From positions 131,606 through 195,605 of the forward strand of contig DPOR01000017.1 of the NCBI GenBank assembly GCA_003538135.1: a DNA stretch of 64,000 nt, read 5' to 3'. Shown here piece after piece: positions 50,970-59,598 of the stretch. The translations under genes and the position numbers were made by a program. Position 1 is the stretch's first letter. Each line of letters opens with the position of its first letter. This stretch comes from Oscillospiraceae bacterium (lineage in GTDB: Bacteria; Bacillota; Clostridia; Oscillospirales; Acutalibacteraceae). A model generated the notes under the pieces. The model saw nothing but the letters and a program-made list of their open reading frames with translations. It searched no databases and was not told the DNA's origin.

Positions 50970-51056
50970 ATGCAGTATCTTAAATTGTTTTCGCCCTTTG
51001 ATATAAGGCATTGGCGAATGTGCCGCAAGGCGCATGAATTAAAGAGACCGTCTTAA
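50970..51056 (+). CDS. Second short ORF in the met leader (28 residues)
   Basis: ATG at 50970 has GAGGAGG about 8 bases upstream, a strong site. The frame encodes MQYLKLFSPFDIRHWRMC and then KAHELKRPS after an Arg; it is basic, with two Met besides... only one internal, so it is not a second Met sensor. The stop is 40 bases before metQ. It could be a small protein, a translational coupler or a relic; I do not recognise it. Confidence 0.5.
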   Translation: MQYLKLFSPFDIRHWRMCRKAHELKRPS

Positions 51057-51096
51057 CCGATACCTTATAAATTAAAATACAAAGGAGACAACCAAC

Positions 51097-51951
51097 ATGA
51101 AAAAGACAATATCTATCATTCTTGCCGCAGTCCTCGCGCTGGGCTGCATCCTCGGCTTCGCCGCCTGCTCTTCGGGCAGCAAGGGCATCACCATCGCCGT
51201 TCCCAACGACGCTACCAATGAGGCACGTGCGCTTCTTCTCCTCCAGGAGCAGGGCATAATCAAGCTCAAGGACGGCGCGGGCATCACCGCAACCATAAGA
51301 GACATCGAAGAGAATCCGAAGAACATCACCTTCAAAGAGGTTGAGGCCGCTCAGCTTCCCAACGTTCTCAAGGATGTTGACTACGCCGTTATCAACTCGA
51401 ACTACGCTATCTCCGCGGGTCTTAACCCCGTAAAGGACAATCTCGCCATTGAGGGCTCCTCGAGCGCATATTCGAACATCCTCGCCGCCAAGAAAGGCAC
51501 AGAGAATTCCGACAAGATCAAGGCTCTCTCCGCCGCTCTCCAGAGCAAGAAGGTCGCCGATTTCATCGCCTCCAAGTATGACGGCTCTGTTATCAGCGTT
51601 GTCAAGAACCCCGGTGACGGCTACGATTCCTCCGTCAACTATGACGCTCTCAAGGGTCAGACGATAACCGTCGCCGCCTCCCCCACACCGCACGCCGAAA
51701 TCCTCGCCGTTGCCAAAGAGATACTCGCAGCTAAGGGCGTGACCCTTGACATCAAGGAGTTCACCGACTATGTCCAGCCCAACAACGTTGTTGAGTCCGG
51801 CGAAATTGACGCGAACTACTTCCAGCACGAGCCCTACCTCGATGATTTCAACAAGCAGAACAATACCCACATCGTCACCGTCTGCTATGTACACGTCGAG
51901 CCCATGGCTCTCTACGGCGGCAAGCAGACCACTCTTGACGCAGTGAAGTAA
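51097..51951 (+). CDS. metQ: Circularly permuted MetQ/NlpA methionine-binding lipoprotein
   Basis: A 284-residue lipoprotein (lipobox LGFAAC, Cys24) binding D/L-methionine for import. In normal MetQ an N-terminal part with PHAEIL, FxDYVxPN and DANxFQHxPYLD precedes the VPNDPTN...NPKN...QLP...VINxxYA part. Here the order is reversed: IAVPNDATN (residues 33-41), IEENPKNI (70-77), QLPNVL (86-91) and VINSNYAISAGL (98-109) come first; VAASPTPHAEIL (192-203), FTDYVQPNN and IDANYFQHEPYLDDF (~220-250) come last. The chain ends at GGKQTTLDAVK, exactly where normal MetQ would continue into VPNDPTN. AAAGGAGA precedes the ATG. Confidence 0.93.
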   Translation: MKKTISIILAAVLALGCILGFAACSSGSKGITIAVPNDATNEARALLLLQEQGIIKLKDGAGITATIRDIEENPKNITFKEVEAAQLPNVLKDVDYAVINSNYAISAGLNPVKDNLAIEGSSSAYSNILAAKKGTENSDKIKALSAALQSKKVADFIASKYDGSVISVVKNPGDGYDSSVNYDALKGQTITVAASPTPHAEILAVAKEILAAKGVTLDIKEFTDYVQPNNVVESGEIDANYFQHEPYLDDFNKQNNTHIVTVCYVHVEPMALYGGKQTTLDAVK

Positions 51952-51963
51952 ATGTTATAAAAT

Positions 51964-52019
51964 ATAATGCCGGGCTAAGTTGCTCTTAATCGGGCTGCTT
52001 TTCCGGCATTATCTTTTTA
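51964..52019 (+). terminator. Hairpin between metQ and metN
   Basis: A 10-bp stem ATAATGCCGG / CCGGCATTAT with a structured 29-base loop is followed by CTTTTTAT. Partial termination here would give more MetQ than MetNI. Confidence 0.75.
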
Positions 52020-52041
52020 TCCAGAAGTTCGGAGGCATAAA

Positions 52042-53040
52042 ATGATCGAGATAAGAAATCTGTCAAAAACCTTCAAGACCGCCGACGGCTCGCTCGACGC
52101 GCTCAAGGATGTTTCCCTGACGATAAACGACGGCGACATCTACGGCGTCATAGGCATGAGCGGCGCGGGCAAGAGTACGCTCGTGCGGTGCATAAATATG
52201 CTCGAACGCCCGACCGAGGGGCAGATACTCATCGACGGAGTGGACATGGGCGCGCTTTCGAGCAAGCAGCTCAGGGACGCCCGCCGCAACATAACCATGA
52301 TATTCCAGGGCTTTAACCTGCTCATGCAGCGCAACTGCCTGAAAAACATCTGCTTTCCGCTCGAGCTTGAGGGCATGAAGAAAGAGGACGCGAAAAAGCG
52401 CGCGCTCGAGCTGCTCGAAATAGTCGGCCTGCCCGACAAGGCGAAGGCTTACCCCGCTCAGCTCTCCGGCGGTCAGCAGCAGAGGATAGCCATAGCCCGT
52501 GCGCTCGCAACCAATCCCAAGGTGCTGCTCTGCGACGAGGCGACAAGTGCCCTCGACCCCAACACCACTCACTCGATTCTCAACCTCATAAGAGACATAA
52601 ACAAAAAGCTCGGCATAACAGTCATTATAATCACGCATCAGATGAGCGTTGTTGAAGAGACCTGCAACCGCGTCGCCATTCTCGACAACGGCACTGTCGT
52701 TGAGCAGGGCGAAGTCAGCACGGTTTTTGCCCATCCGCAGTCGGACGCCGCAAAACGCCTCGTGTTCCCCGACGCTTCGGACGAGATTTTCTCACCCGCC
52801 GCAGATGAGCACAGGATAAGAGTCGTCTTTAACGGCGCGTTTGCGACTAACACCCCGCTGATAACCAAGATGGCAATGGACGAGGGAATCGCCGCCAACA
52901 TTCTCGCGGCATCGACCCGCTGCATCGGTGACAAGGTATACGGCAATATGCTCCTCGGCATCTCCGGGGAGGGCGACGAGCTTGAACGCGCGTCGAAATA
53001 TCTGCAAAGTATGCCGGATATTCTTGTTGAGGAGGTCTGA
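52042..53040 (+). CDS. metN: Methionine ABC transporter ATP-binding protein MetN
   Basis: A 332-residue cytoplasmic ATPase. Walker A is GMSGAGKSTLVRC (~37), signature LSGGQQQRIAIARAL (~140), Walker B LLCDEATSALDP. After ~250 a C-terminal NIL domain follows (RIRVVFNGAFATNTPLIT and GNMLLGISGE), the methionine-sensing regulatory domain of MetN. It starts with GGAGG upstream and ends 2 bases before metI. Confidence 0.96.
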   Translation: MIEIRNLSKTFKTADGSLDALKDVSLTINDGDIYGVIGMSGAGKSTLVRCINMLERPTEGQILIDGVDMGALSSKQLRDARRNITMIFQGFNLLMQRNCLKNICFPLELEGMKKEDAKKRALELLEIVGLPDKAKAYPAQLSGGQQQRIAIARALATNPKVLLCDEATSALDPNTTHSILNLIRDINKKLGITVIIITHQMSVVEETCNRVAILDNGTVVEQGEVSTVFAHPQSDAAKRLVFPDASDEIFSPAADEHRIRVVFNGAFATNTPLITKMAMDEGIAANILAASTRCIGDKVYGNMLLGISGEGDELERASKYLQSMPDILVEEV

Positions 53041-53042
53041 AG

Positions 53043-53747
53043 ATGTTTGACAATGCATTCACTTCCGAGGCTTTGACAGAGGCTCTCGATATACTGAAAA
53101 CCGAATTTCCATTAGCTATTTGGGAGACGATATATGTCACCCTGCTCTCCACGCTCTTTGCAATAATCATCGGGCTGCCGCTCGGCGTGCTGCTCGTTGC
53201 GGGCGAAAAGGGCGGAGTTCTCCCCCTGCCTAAGGCGCTGATGAAGGTGCTCAACGTTATAATCAACCTCCTGCGCTCGGTGCCGTTTTTGATACTGATG
53301 ATACTCGTCTTTCCGCTGACCCGCCTTATAGTCGGCACGGCGGTCGGCACCGTCGCCTCCATAGTCCCGCTCGTTATAGCGTCGTTCCCGTTTGTGGCGC
53401 GTCTGGTCGAGAGCAGCCTGCGTGAGGTCAACCCGAACATAATCGAGGCCGCGCAGAGCATGGGTGCGTCGCCCATGCAGATAATCGTCAAGGTCATGAT
53501 ACCCGAGAGCGTGCCCTCGCTGCTCTCGAACTTCACAATAGCGATAACCACCATACTCGGCTACTCCGCGATGAGCGGAATAATCGGCGGCGGCGGACTC
53601 GGCAAGATAGCCATAAACTACGGCTACTACCGCTACAAATACCTCGTTATGCTCTTTGCCGTCATACTGCTTATCGCGCTCGTTCAGATATTCCAGAGCG
53701 TCGGCACGCACCTTGCGACAAAGACAGACAAGAGGCTCAAGAAATAA
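53043..53747 (+). CDS. metI: Methionine ABC transporter permease MetI
   Basis: A 234-residue permease with five predicted transmembrane segments. It has ETIYVTLLSTLFAIIIGLPL at the start, INLLRSVPFLILMI, the EAA loop EAAQSMGASPMQIIVKVMIP and IGGGGLGKIAINYGYYRYK, all typical of MetI. It forms the membrane part with two copies of MetN. Confidence 0.96.
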   Translation: MFDNAFTSEALTEALDILKTEFPLAIWETIYVTLLSTLFAIIIGLPLGVLLVAGEKGGVLPLPKALMKVLNVIINLLRSVPFLILMILVFPLTRLIVGTAVGTVASIVPLVIASFPFVARLVESSLREVNPNIIEAAQSMGASPMQIIVKVMIPESVPSLLSNFTIAITTILGYSAMSGIIGGGGLGKIAINYGYYRYKYLVMLFAVILLIALVQIFQSVGTHLATKTDKRLKK

Positions 53748-53760
53748 TCGAATAATCAGC

Positions 53761-53806
53761 CGCACCCGGTCGGGAGAAAATCCCTGCCGGGTGCGTTGTT
53801 TTTTTA
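53761..53806 (+). terminator. met operon terminator
   Basis: CGCACCCGG / CCGGGTGCG with an inner GGGA/TCCC helix, followed by TTGTTTTTTTATTT. Confidence 0.92.
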
Positions 53807-53943
53807 TTTATGCCTTTTGCTTCGGGGAGAACAGCTTTGCGTCAAGCTTTTTCGTCACAGCGTCAAAGGCAACAGCCATGAGCAGCGTGACGGCAAAGCA
53901 GAGAAAGAAGTAATCGGTATTGGCGTTAATAAATTCGATAGTC

Positions 53944-53984
53944 AAAAGCGCGGACACAGCTTTTTTTACCGTGTCCGCGCTTTT
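53944..53984 (-). terminator. htrA terminator
   Basis: A perfect 14-bp stem AAAAGCGCGGACAC / GTGTCCGCGCTTTT about 20 bases past the htrA stop; the minus-strand copy ends CTTTTGA. Confidence 0.8.
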
Positions 53985-54003
53985 CTTTAAGAAAGGTAAT
54001 TTA

Positions 54004-55506
54004 TCAGTTGAACGGGTTGTAGTAGAATGAATCGTTGCTCTGCTGAGTTGTTTTCTCCTGCTGCTTTGAGGATGCCGAAGCGGTATTGCCGGTGTCCTCA
54101 ACGAGCTTTACCTTGACGTTAAATTCCTTCGTCTGATAGTTGCTCGAAATTCTGCACAGGGTCAGCGTCAAGGTGTCTCCGACCTTGGAGTTTTCTATCG
54201 CCTCGAGAAGTACCTCCGAGGTACTCAGCTCCTTGCCGTTGACCGCGGTTATGAGGTCGCCGACCTTGGCGCTGCTGTTTGCAAGGTCGCTGTCCTCGTT
54301 GATGTCCGCGATTATGAGCGAGCCCGCCGGCAGACCCTTTATCTGCACTATCATGTTATACTGCTGATTCGATGTGTTGGAGAAGTAGCTGATGCCGAGC
54401 TTCGGGCGGTTTGGCACTCTGCCGTAGGCGATAATGTCATCGATTATCTCCTTTGCCGATGAAATCGGGATGGCGAAGCCCATGAGCTCATAGTTGCTGT
54501 CGCTGATTTTAAGCGAGTTTATTCCGACCACCTGGCCGTATTCGTTTATCAGAGCGCCGCCGGAGTTGCCGGGGCTGATGGCCGCCGTATGCTGGATGCA
54601 CTCCATGGAGTAGCCTATCTGGCTGCTGACGGTTCTCGAAATCGCGGAGACCATGCCGTTGGTAAACGAGCCGAAGAACTCGGTGCCGCCGGGGTTGCCT
54701 ATGGCATACACGGTCTCGCCGACGGAGAGCTTTGTTGAATCGCCGAATTCCGCGGCGGTGAAGCCCGTCGCCTTTATCTTGAGCACGCCGATATCGGTGC
54801 GCGAATCGTAGCCGACGATTTCCGCGTCATACTGCTTTCCGTCATGGAGCTGGACGACCGCCTTGACTCCCTCGCCGCTGATGACATGGGCGCAGGTGAT
54901 TATATAAGTGCAGGTATGATCCTTATTCTCGCCCATGACTATGCCGGAGCCCTCGCCCGAGGCAGAGCTTGTCGACTGGCTGTATACGACTATACCGACG
55001 TTGCTCGGAGAAACTTTGGCATATACCTCAGCCGAGGTGAGTGCGCTGCCCGTCTTTGAGGTCGTTGTCGCTTTCGGTGTATCCGTGATATTGAGCTCTG
55101 CGTCGCCCTCGGATGTTTCGGTTATCGAGGTACCGTTGCCGGCGCCGCCGGAATTGCCGCTTTTCGCAAAGACCGTGACTATCGCGGAGACCGCTACGAC
55201 TGCCGCGAGTATGGCGGCGAAAATCGCAACGCCCTTCTTCTTCGCGCTCATCTTTTTCTTCTTTTTCTCGGGCTGCGGCTGAGTATAGCTGCCAGAATTA
55301 TACGAGGGCTGAGCGTAGCCGTTCTGCCCGGGCTGATTGTTATACGGAGCCTGAGTACGGCTGTCCTGCCCGGGCTCATGCGGTGCGGAATAGACCTTAT
55401 CGGGCTCAAGCGGCGCAGACTGCTGCTCGCCGGTGTCCGTTGAGTTGTCCTCGGGCGGAGTCTCGCCCGAGCTGCCGAAATTATTCATATAATCATCATT
55501 GTACAT
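54004..55506 (-). CDS. htrA: HtrA/DegP-like S1C serine protease
   Basis: A 500-residue membrane-anchored quality-control protease. A ~80-residue Gln/Pro/Asn-rich cytoplasmic N-terminus leads to a basic KKKKKMSAKKKG stop and one transmembrane segment (VAIFAAILAAVVAVSAIVTV, ~92-112). The extracellular trypsin-like domain has His in CAHVISG, Asp in DSRTDIGVLK and Ser in SPGNSGGAL. One PDZ domain follows (~355-460), then a Gln/Ser/Asn-rich tail. It lies just downstream of a two-component system on the same strand, the arrangement seen for stress-responsive HtrA. Confidence 0.95.
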   Translation of the reverse strand: MYNDDYMNNFGSSGETPPEDNSTDTGEQQSAPLEPDKVYSAPHEPGQDSRTQAPYNNQPGQNGYAQPSYNSGSYTQPQPEKKKKKMSAKKKGVAIFAAILAAVVAVSAIVTVFAKSGNSGGAGNGTSITETSEGDAELNITDTPKATTTSKTGSALTSAEVYAKVSPSNVGIVVYSQSTSSASGEGSGIVMGENKDHTCTYIITCAHVISGEGVKAVVQLHDGKQYDAEIVGYDSRTDIGVLKIKATGFTAAEFGDSTKLSVGETVYAIGNPGGTEFFGSFTNGMVSAISRTVSSQIGYSMECIQHTAAISPGNSGGALINEYGQVVGINSLKISDSNYELMGFAIPISSAKEIIDDIIAYGRVPNRPKLGISYFSNTSNQQYNMIVQIKGLPAGSLIIADINEDSDLANSSAKVGDLITAVNGKELSTSEVLLEAIENSKVGDTLTLTLCRISSNYQTKEFNVKVKLVEDTGNTASASSKQQEKTTQQSNDSFYYNPFN

Positions 55507-55656
55507 AAATCTGACTTACCTCCATCCATTGCCTTCGGGATATCCTTCATCGTATGACACTATTATGAACTCTCAATATTACGATTTTTTTAACGGCGGG
55601 TAAATAACCTTTGGATCTTTATTCAACTTTTTTGTATTTGTTTGATACAATAAGCT

Positions 55657-57198
55657 TTATCTCAGCGGAAGCCAAAACACGAACTGCGTGTACTCGCCCG
55701 GCTCGCTGTTGACGGTTATCTGTCCGCCGTGCATATCAATCACGGTCTTGACTATATAAAGCCCGAGACCTGCACCCTTTACGTCATAGCTGCGCGACTT
55801 GTCGGTCTTATAGAAGCGCTCAAAGACCTGCCCCGCATCCTCGTGAGAGATTCCCTTGCCGCTGTTTTTGATGGAGAAAATCACCTTTTCGCTGTCCGAC
55901 TTTATCGCAACCTCGATATATCCGCCCTCGTCCGTGAACTTGACGGCGTTATCTATGAGGTTATATACGACCTGGTTTATCATATCCTCGTCGGCGCAGA
56001 TATTGACAGGCCCGACCTTATCGAGTCCGCGAACCTCTATCTTCTTCTCGTCTATTATACGCTCGAAGCCGAGCATGGTTTTGAAGGTCATGGCGGAGAT
56101 ATCGAACTCCTTGGGCTGAATTTTCAGCTGGCCCGCCTCTATCTTTGACATATTGAGCATTCCCGTGACAAGGCGAGAGAGGCGCTTGACCTCGTCGGAG
56201 ACTATCCTGAGATAATACGAACTCTTCGACGAATCTATCGTGCCGTCGAGTATTCCGTCAATGAAGCCGCCTATGGTCGTCATCGGGGTCTTAAGCTCAT
56301 GGGAGACATTGGCGACGAAATTTCGCCTCGAGGTCTCGATTGCCGAGAGCGCATTCGCCATGGAGTTAAACGCCGTCACAAGCTCCGCGACCTCGTCCTC
56401 GTCTCCGCCCAGCACTTTATGATAGGGCACGGAGATACGGTTGCTGAAATCGCCCTTTGCATACTGCTTGGCGGCCGCCGACATCTCGCGAAGCGGCTTT
56501 GTCATCTGATATGTCAGCACATATGTTGCGACGAACGCTATCGCAAGCGCGAGCAGAGCCGAGAACAAAAACATCTTGAGCACCGCTCTGACGGGCTCAT
56601 GCAGGGAGTCCGTATCCTGCGCGGCAACGACCGCTCCGCAGAATTGACCCGATGCTATGATAGGCTCAACGCTTATAAAATGCGAGCTCTTATACATCCC
56701 GCCGAGCGTTCCCGTCTCGGTATATCCGCCGCCGTTGAGCTTATCCAAAGCCGCCCTTGGGACGGTATATTTGCTGTGAACAATGCACTCGCCCATATAC
56801 ATCACAAGGTCGGACTGCCATATATCCTTGCAGCAGATTATCTTGCCGTCTGTGTCGCAGATATAGATATCCGCGTCGATAGCCCGCGAGAGCTGAGCAG
56901 TCGAAACGCTCATAAGCATGGTGGCGTCCTTGTTCCCCCGCTCGAGCGGATAGCCCTTTTGGATAAGGGCGGCGGCGGTCTGCGCGACGTTCTGCGCGTT
57001 CTGCTTCAAAAGCGCCGTCTTTTCCTCGGACTGATTTCGCGCGATGAATATGAGCAGGGACGAACCGAGAATGGCAAAGCTGATAAAAAGTATCAGCACC
57101 GTAACATAGAAGTAACGGTGAAACAGACCCGAGCTTTTTGTTCTCGAGCCTGTGTTCTTTATATCTTTAGGTTCAAACTTTTTGCGTGCTTTTTTCAT
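55657..57198 (-). CDS. Membrane sensor histidine kinase
   Basis: A 513-residue kinase. Two transmembrane segments (~30-52 and ~205-230) bracket an extracellular sensor region of ~150 residues. A HAMP domain follows (MTKPLREMSAAAKQYAKGDF), then the HisKA H-box NFVANVSHELKTPMTTIGGF (~300) and HATPase (N-box QVVYNLIDNAVKF, G boxes VFERFYKTDKSR and GAGLGLYIVKT). It lies 6 bases after the response regulator, so they pair. The ligand is unknown; with htrA downstream, envelope stress is a reasonable guess. Confidence 0.95.
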   Translation of the reverse strand: MKKARKKFEPKDIKNTGSRTKSSGLFHRYFYVTVLILFISFAILGSSLLIFIARNQSEEKTALLKQNAQNVAQTAAALIQKGYPLERGNKDATMLMSVSTAQLSRAIDADIYICDTDGKIICCKDIWQSDLVMYMGECIVHSKYTVPRAALDKLNGGGYTETGTLGGMYKSSHFISVEPIIASGQFCGAVVAAQDTDSLHEPVRAVLKMFLFSALLALAIAFVATYVLTYQMTKPLREMSAAAKQYAKGDFSNRISVPYHKVLGGDEDEVAELVTAFNSMANALSAIETSRRNFVANVSHELKTPMTTIGGFIDGILDGTIDSSKSSYYLRIVSDEVKRLSRLVTGMLNMSKIEAGQLKIQPKEFDISAMTFKTMLGFERIIDEKKIEVRGLDKVGPVNICADEDMINQVVYNLIDNAVKFTDEGGYIEVAIKSDSEKVIFSIKNSGKGISHEDAGQVFERFYKTDKSRSYDVKGAGLGLYIVKTVIDMHGGQITVNSEPGEYTQFVFWLPLR

Positions 57199-57204
57199 TG
57201 CACA

Positions 57205-57894
57205 TCAATCCTTGGTCTCAAACTTGTAGCCTACGCTCCAGACGGTCTTGAGCTCCCACTTGTCGGACACGCCCTCGAGCTTCTCTCTGAGTCTCTTGAC
57301 ATGGACGTCGACCGTTCTCGAGTCGCCGTAATAGTCGAAGCCCCAGACCTCGTCGAGCAGCTGATCGCGGGTAAACACCCTGTTCGGATTGCTCGCAAGG
57401 TGATAGATAAGCTCAAGCTCCTTGGGCGGAGTGTCGATGCGCTTGCCGTCGACCCAAAGCTCGTAGTTGGTCAGGTTTATCTTGAGCTTGTCGTATTCGA
57501 CCTGCTTTATGTCCGTAGCCGGTGCGCCGGCACTGCGCCTTAAAACCGCCTTGACTCGCGCCACAACTTCCTTTGCGTCGAAGGGCTTGACGACATAGTC
57601 GTCCGCGCCGAGCTCGAGACCGAGAACCTTATCAAAGGTCTCGCCCTTTGCGGTGAGCATGATTATCGGCTTGTCCGAGAACTTTCTGACCTCGCGGCAG
57701 ACCTGCCAGCCGTCAAGACGGGGCAGCATTATATCGAGCAGCATCAAATCAGGCTGAATCTCGCCGAAGCTCTTCACGGCGCTCTCGCCGTCGTTTACTA
57801 TGCTGACGGTGTAACCCTCTTTTTCAAGATAGAGGCGCAGCAGTTCGCAGATATTAACGTCGTCGTCAACGACAAGTATTTTTTCGTTAGCCAT
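57205..57894 (-). CDS. OmpR/PhoB-family response regulator
   Basis: A 229-residue regulator: receiver domain with acidic pair VVDDDVN, phospho-acceptor Asp in LMLLDIMLPRLDG (~53), Thr in IIMLTAKGE and Lys in DDYVVKPFDA; the winged-helix domain ends with TRDQLLDEVWGFDYYGDSRT and VDVHVKRLREKL. ATG at 57894 has GGAGAGG 6 bases upstream; the longer frame from 57927 has no ribosome site. It is first in the rr-hk-htrA order. Confidence 0.96.
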   Translation of the reverse strand: MANEKILVVDDDVNICELLRLYLEKEGYTVSIVNDGESAVKSFGEIQPDLMLLDIMLPRLDGWQVCREVRKFSDKPIIMLTAKGETFDKVLGLELGADDYVVKPFDAKEVVARVKAVLRRSAGAPATDIKQVEYDKLKINLTNYELWVDGKRIDTPPKELELIYHLASNPNRVFTRDQLLDEVWGFDYYGDSRTVDVHVKRLREKLEGVSDKWELKTVWSVGYKFETKD

Positions 57895-57934
57895 AAGTAC
57901 CTCTCCTTTTGTTTTAAACGAACCCATTGTAATT

Positions 57935-57992
57935 ATTATAAACCATTCGCAAAAGTTTGTGTGAATGGCAAAATAACATTTTGTTACAAAAT
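57935..57992 (-). promoter_or_regulatory. Two-component operon promoter region with inverted repeats
   Basis: Minus-strand TATAAT (complement of 57935-57940) lies about 40 bases before the response regulator start. CCATTC/GAATGG (57943-57968) spans the -35 area, and ATTTTGT-T-ACAAAAT (57978-57992) is a perfect palindrome just upstream. These could be operators or the weak end of the cimA transcript. Confidence 0.45.
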
Positions 57993-58001
57993 TTCGTATA
58001 T

Positions 58002-59582
58002 TTACCTGTGCAGATCCTCGCCCATGCTCACGAGCTTATGCTCAATCGAATCGACAAGCGCTATCCAGCTCGCGTTTATAACGTCCTGCGACACGCCTAC
58101 GGTAGTCCAGATATCCTCGCCGTCCGACGACGTGATAAGAACGCGGACGCTCGCAGCCGTGGCATCCTTGGGCTCCATGACGCGAACCTTGTAGTCGATG
58201 AGCCTGAGCTTTCGAAGGCACGGGTAGAATACCTCGAGCGCCTCGCGCAGAGCGCGGTCGAGCGCATTGACGGGGCCGTCTCCGTCCGACGCCGCTATTC
58301 TGACTCTGCCGTCAACGCTCAGCTTTATCGTGGCGGTTGCGCTGTGGTCGTTGTCATAGGGCAGCTCGTCGAGCACCTTGTAGCTGATAAGATTGAAGAA
58401 CGGCTTGTATTTTTTAACGAGGCGGTGAACTATCAGCTCAAACGAAGAATCCGCGCCCTCATATTGATAGCCCTCGTACTCCTTCTGCTTGAGGATATCG
58501 AGCAGCTCCGCCACCTGCGGCGAATCCCTGTCGAAATCGGGATAGAGCTTCTGTATCTTCTTGAGCACAGCGGACTTTCCCGTGACCTCGGAGAGCAGGA
58601 AACGCCTGCGGTTGCCAACTGTCTCGGGGTCGATATGCTCGAACGATTCGCTGAATTTCAAGACGCCGTCCGCGTGCATCCCCGCCTTGTGCGCAAACGC
58701 GCTGCGCCCGACAAACGGCACATCCCTGTGCAAAGTTACATTGGCTATCGACGCTATCTTTATCGCCGATGAGGTCAGATTTTTCAAATTCTCCTGCGGG
58801 ATACACTCGTAGTCGGATTTTATCTGCAAATTGGGGATTATCGAAGTGAGCTTCGCGTTTCCGCACCGCTCGCCGAAGCCGATAAACGTGCCCTGCACCT
58901 GTTTTGCGCCCGCTCTGACAGCCATGAGTGCGCCCGCGCACGCCATATCGGAGTCGTTGTGAGTATGTATTCCTATATCGGTACCGGGGAAAGCTTTTAC
59001 TATTTCACCGGTAACTTTTTCTATGTAATCCGGGAACGAGCCGCCGTTTGTGTCGCACAGAGCAAGGCAGTCCGCGCCGCCGCGCAGAGCCGCGCGCAGA
59101 CTTTCGAGCGCGTAGCCGTCGCCGTCGGACATACCGTCAAAGAAGTGCTCCGCGTCGAAAATGACCTGCTTGCCGTGATTTTTAAAAAATCGGCAGGTCT
59201 CCTCTATCATCAGAAGGTTTTCCTCGGGGCTTGTCTGCAAAACGCCCTCAACCTGGATTTTTCTGCTCTTTCCGACTATCGACACGCACGGAGTCCCCGC
59301 CCTGAGCAGGGCTGCGCACGAGGCGTCCTCTTCAACGCTCTCTCCCTTCCTCCGCGTTGAGCCGAACGCGCACAGGCGGGAATGTTTGAGCCACAGCCTG
59401 CTCGCCTGCTCAAAAAATTCAAGCTCGCGCGGATTTGACGTGGGGTTGCCCGCCTCGATTATCGGTATGCCGAGCTCATCGAGCACGCGGACTATCTCCA
59501 ATCTGTCGTTGACGGAAAAGGATATGCCCTCGCCCTGTGCTCCGTCGCGCAGGGTCGAATCGAGAAGTTCTATCTTTTTCAA
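58002..59582 (-). CDS. cimA: Citramalate synthase CimA
   Basis: Condenses pyruvate and acetyl-CoA to (R)-citramalate, the threonine-independent entry to isoleucine. A 526-residue LeuA-like enzyme: IELLDSTLRDGAQGEGISFS at the start (family marker of CimA versus LeuA), CLALCDTNGG, IHTHNDSDMACA with metal His residues, HKAGMHADGVLK, and a C-terminal allosteric domain. It follows ilvH by 16 bases, so it is co-transcribed with acetolactate synthase. Confidence 0.94.
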   Translation of the reverse strand: MKKIELLDSTLRDGAQGEGISFSVNDRLEIVRVLDELGIPIIEAGNPTSNPRELEFFEQASRLWLKHSRLCAFGSTRRKGESVEEDASCAALLRAGTPCVSIVGKSRKIQVEGVLQTSPEENLLMIEETCRFFKNHGKQVIFDAEHFFDGMSDGDGYALESLRAALRGGADCLALCDTNGGSFPDYIEKVTGEIVKAFPGTDIGIHTHNDSDMACAGALMAVRAGAKQVQGTFIGFGERCGNAKLTSIIPNLQIKSDYECIPQENLKNLTSSAIKIASIANVTLHRDVPFVGRSAFAHKAGMHADGVLKFSESFEHIDPETVGNRRRFLLSEVTGKSAVLKKIQKLYPDFDRDSPQVAELLDILKQKEYEGYQYEGADSSFELIVHRLVKKYKPFFNLISYKVLDELPYDNDHSATATIKLSVDGRVRIAASDGDGPVNALDRALREALEVFYPCLRKLRLIDYKVRVMEPKDATAASVRVLITSSDGEDIWTTVGVSQDVINASWIALVDSIEHKLVSMGEDLHR

Positions 59583-59598
59583 GTCTCTTCCTCCCGTG

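Noticed and set aside
50760..51096. SAM riboswitch or T-box in the met leader
   Set aside because: No SAM-I core, no T-box sequence (TGGNACCGCG) and no specifier loop are visible; the leader ORF and terminator account for the structure.
53808..54101. A 97-codon frame downstream of htrA on the minus strand
   Set aside because: It contains the htrA terminator hairpin and lacks a ribosome site. The last ~45 codons hold a hydrophobic stretch that might be a membrane micro-protein, but there is no credible start.
56299..57543. A 414-codon plus-strand frame opposite the histidine kinase and regulator
   Set aside because: Antisense shadow of two well-recognised genes; no family resemblance of its own.
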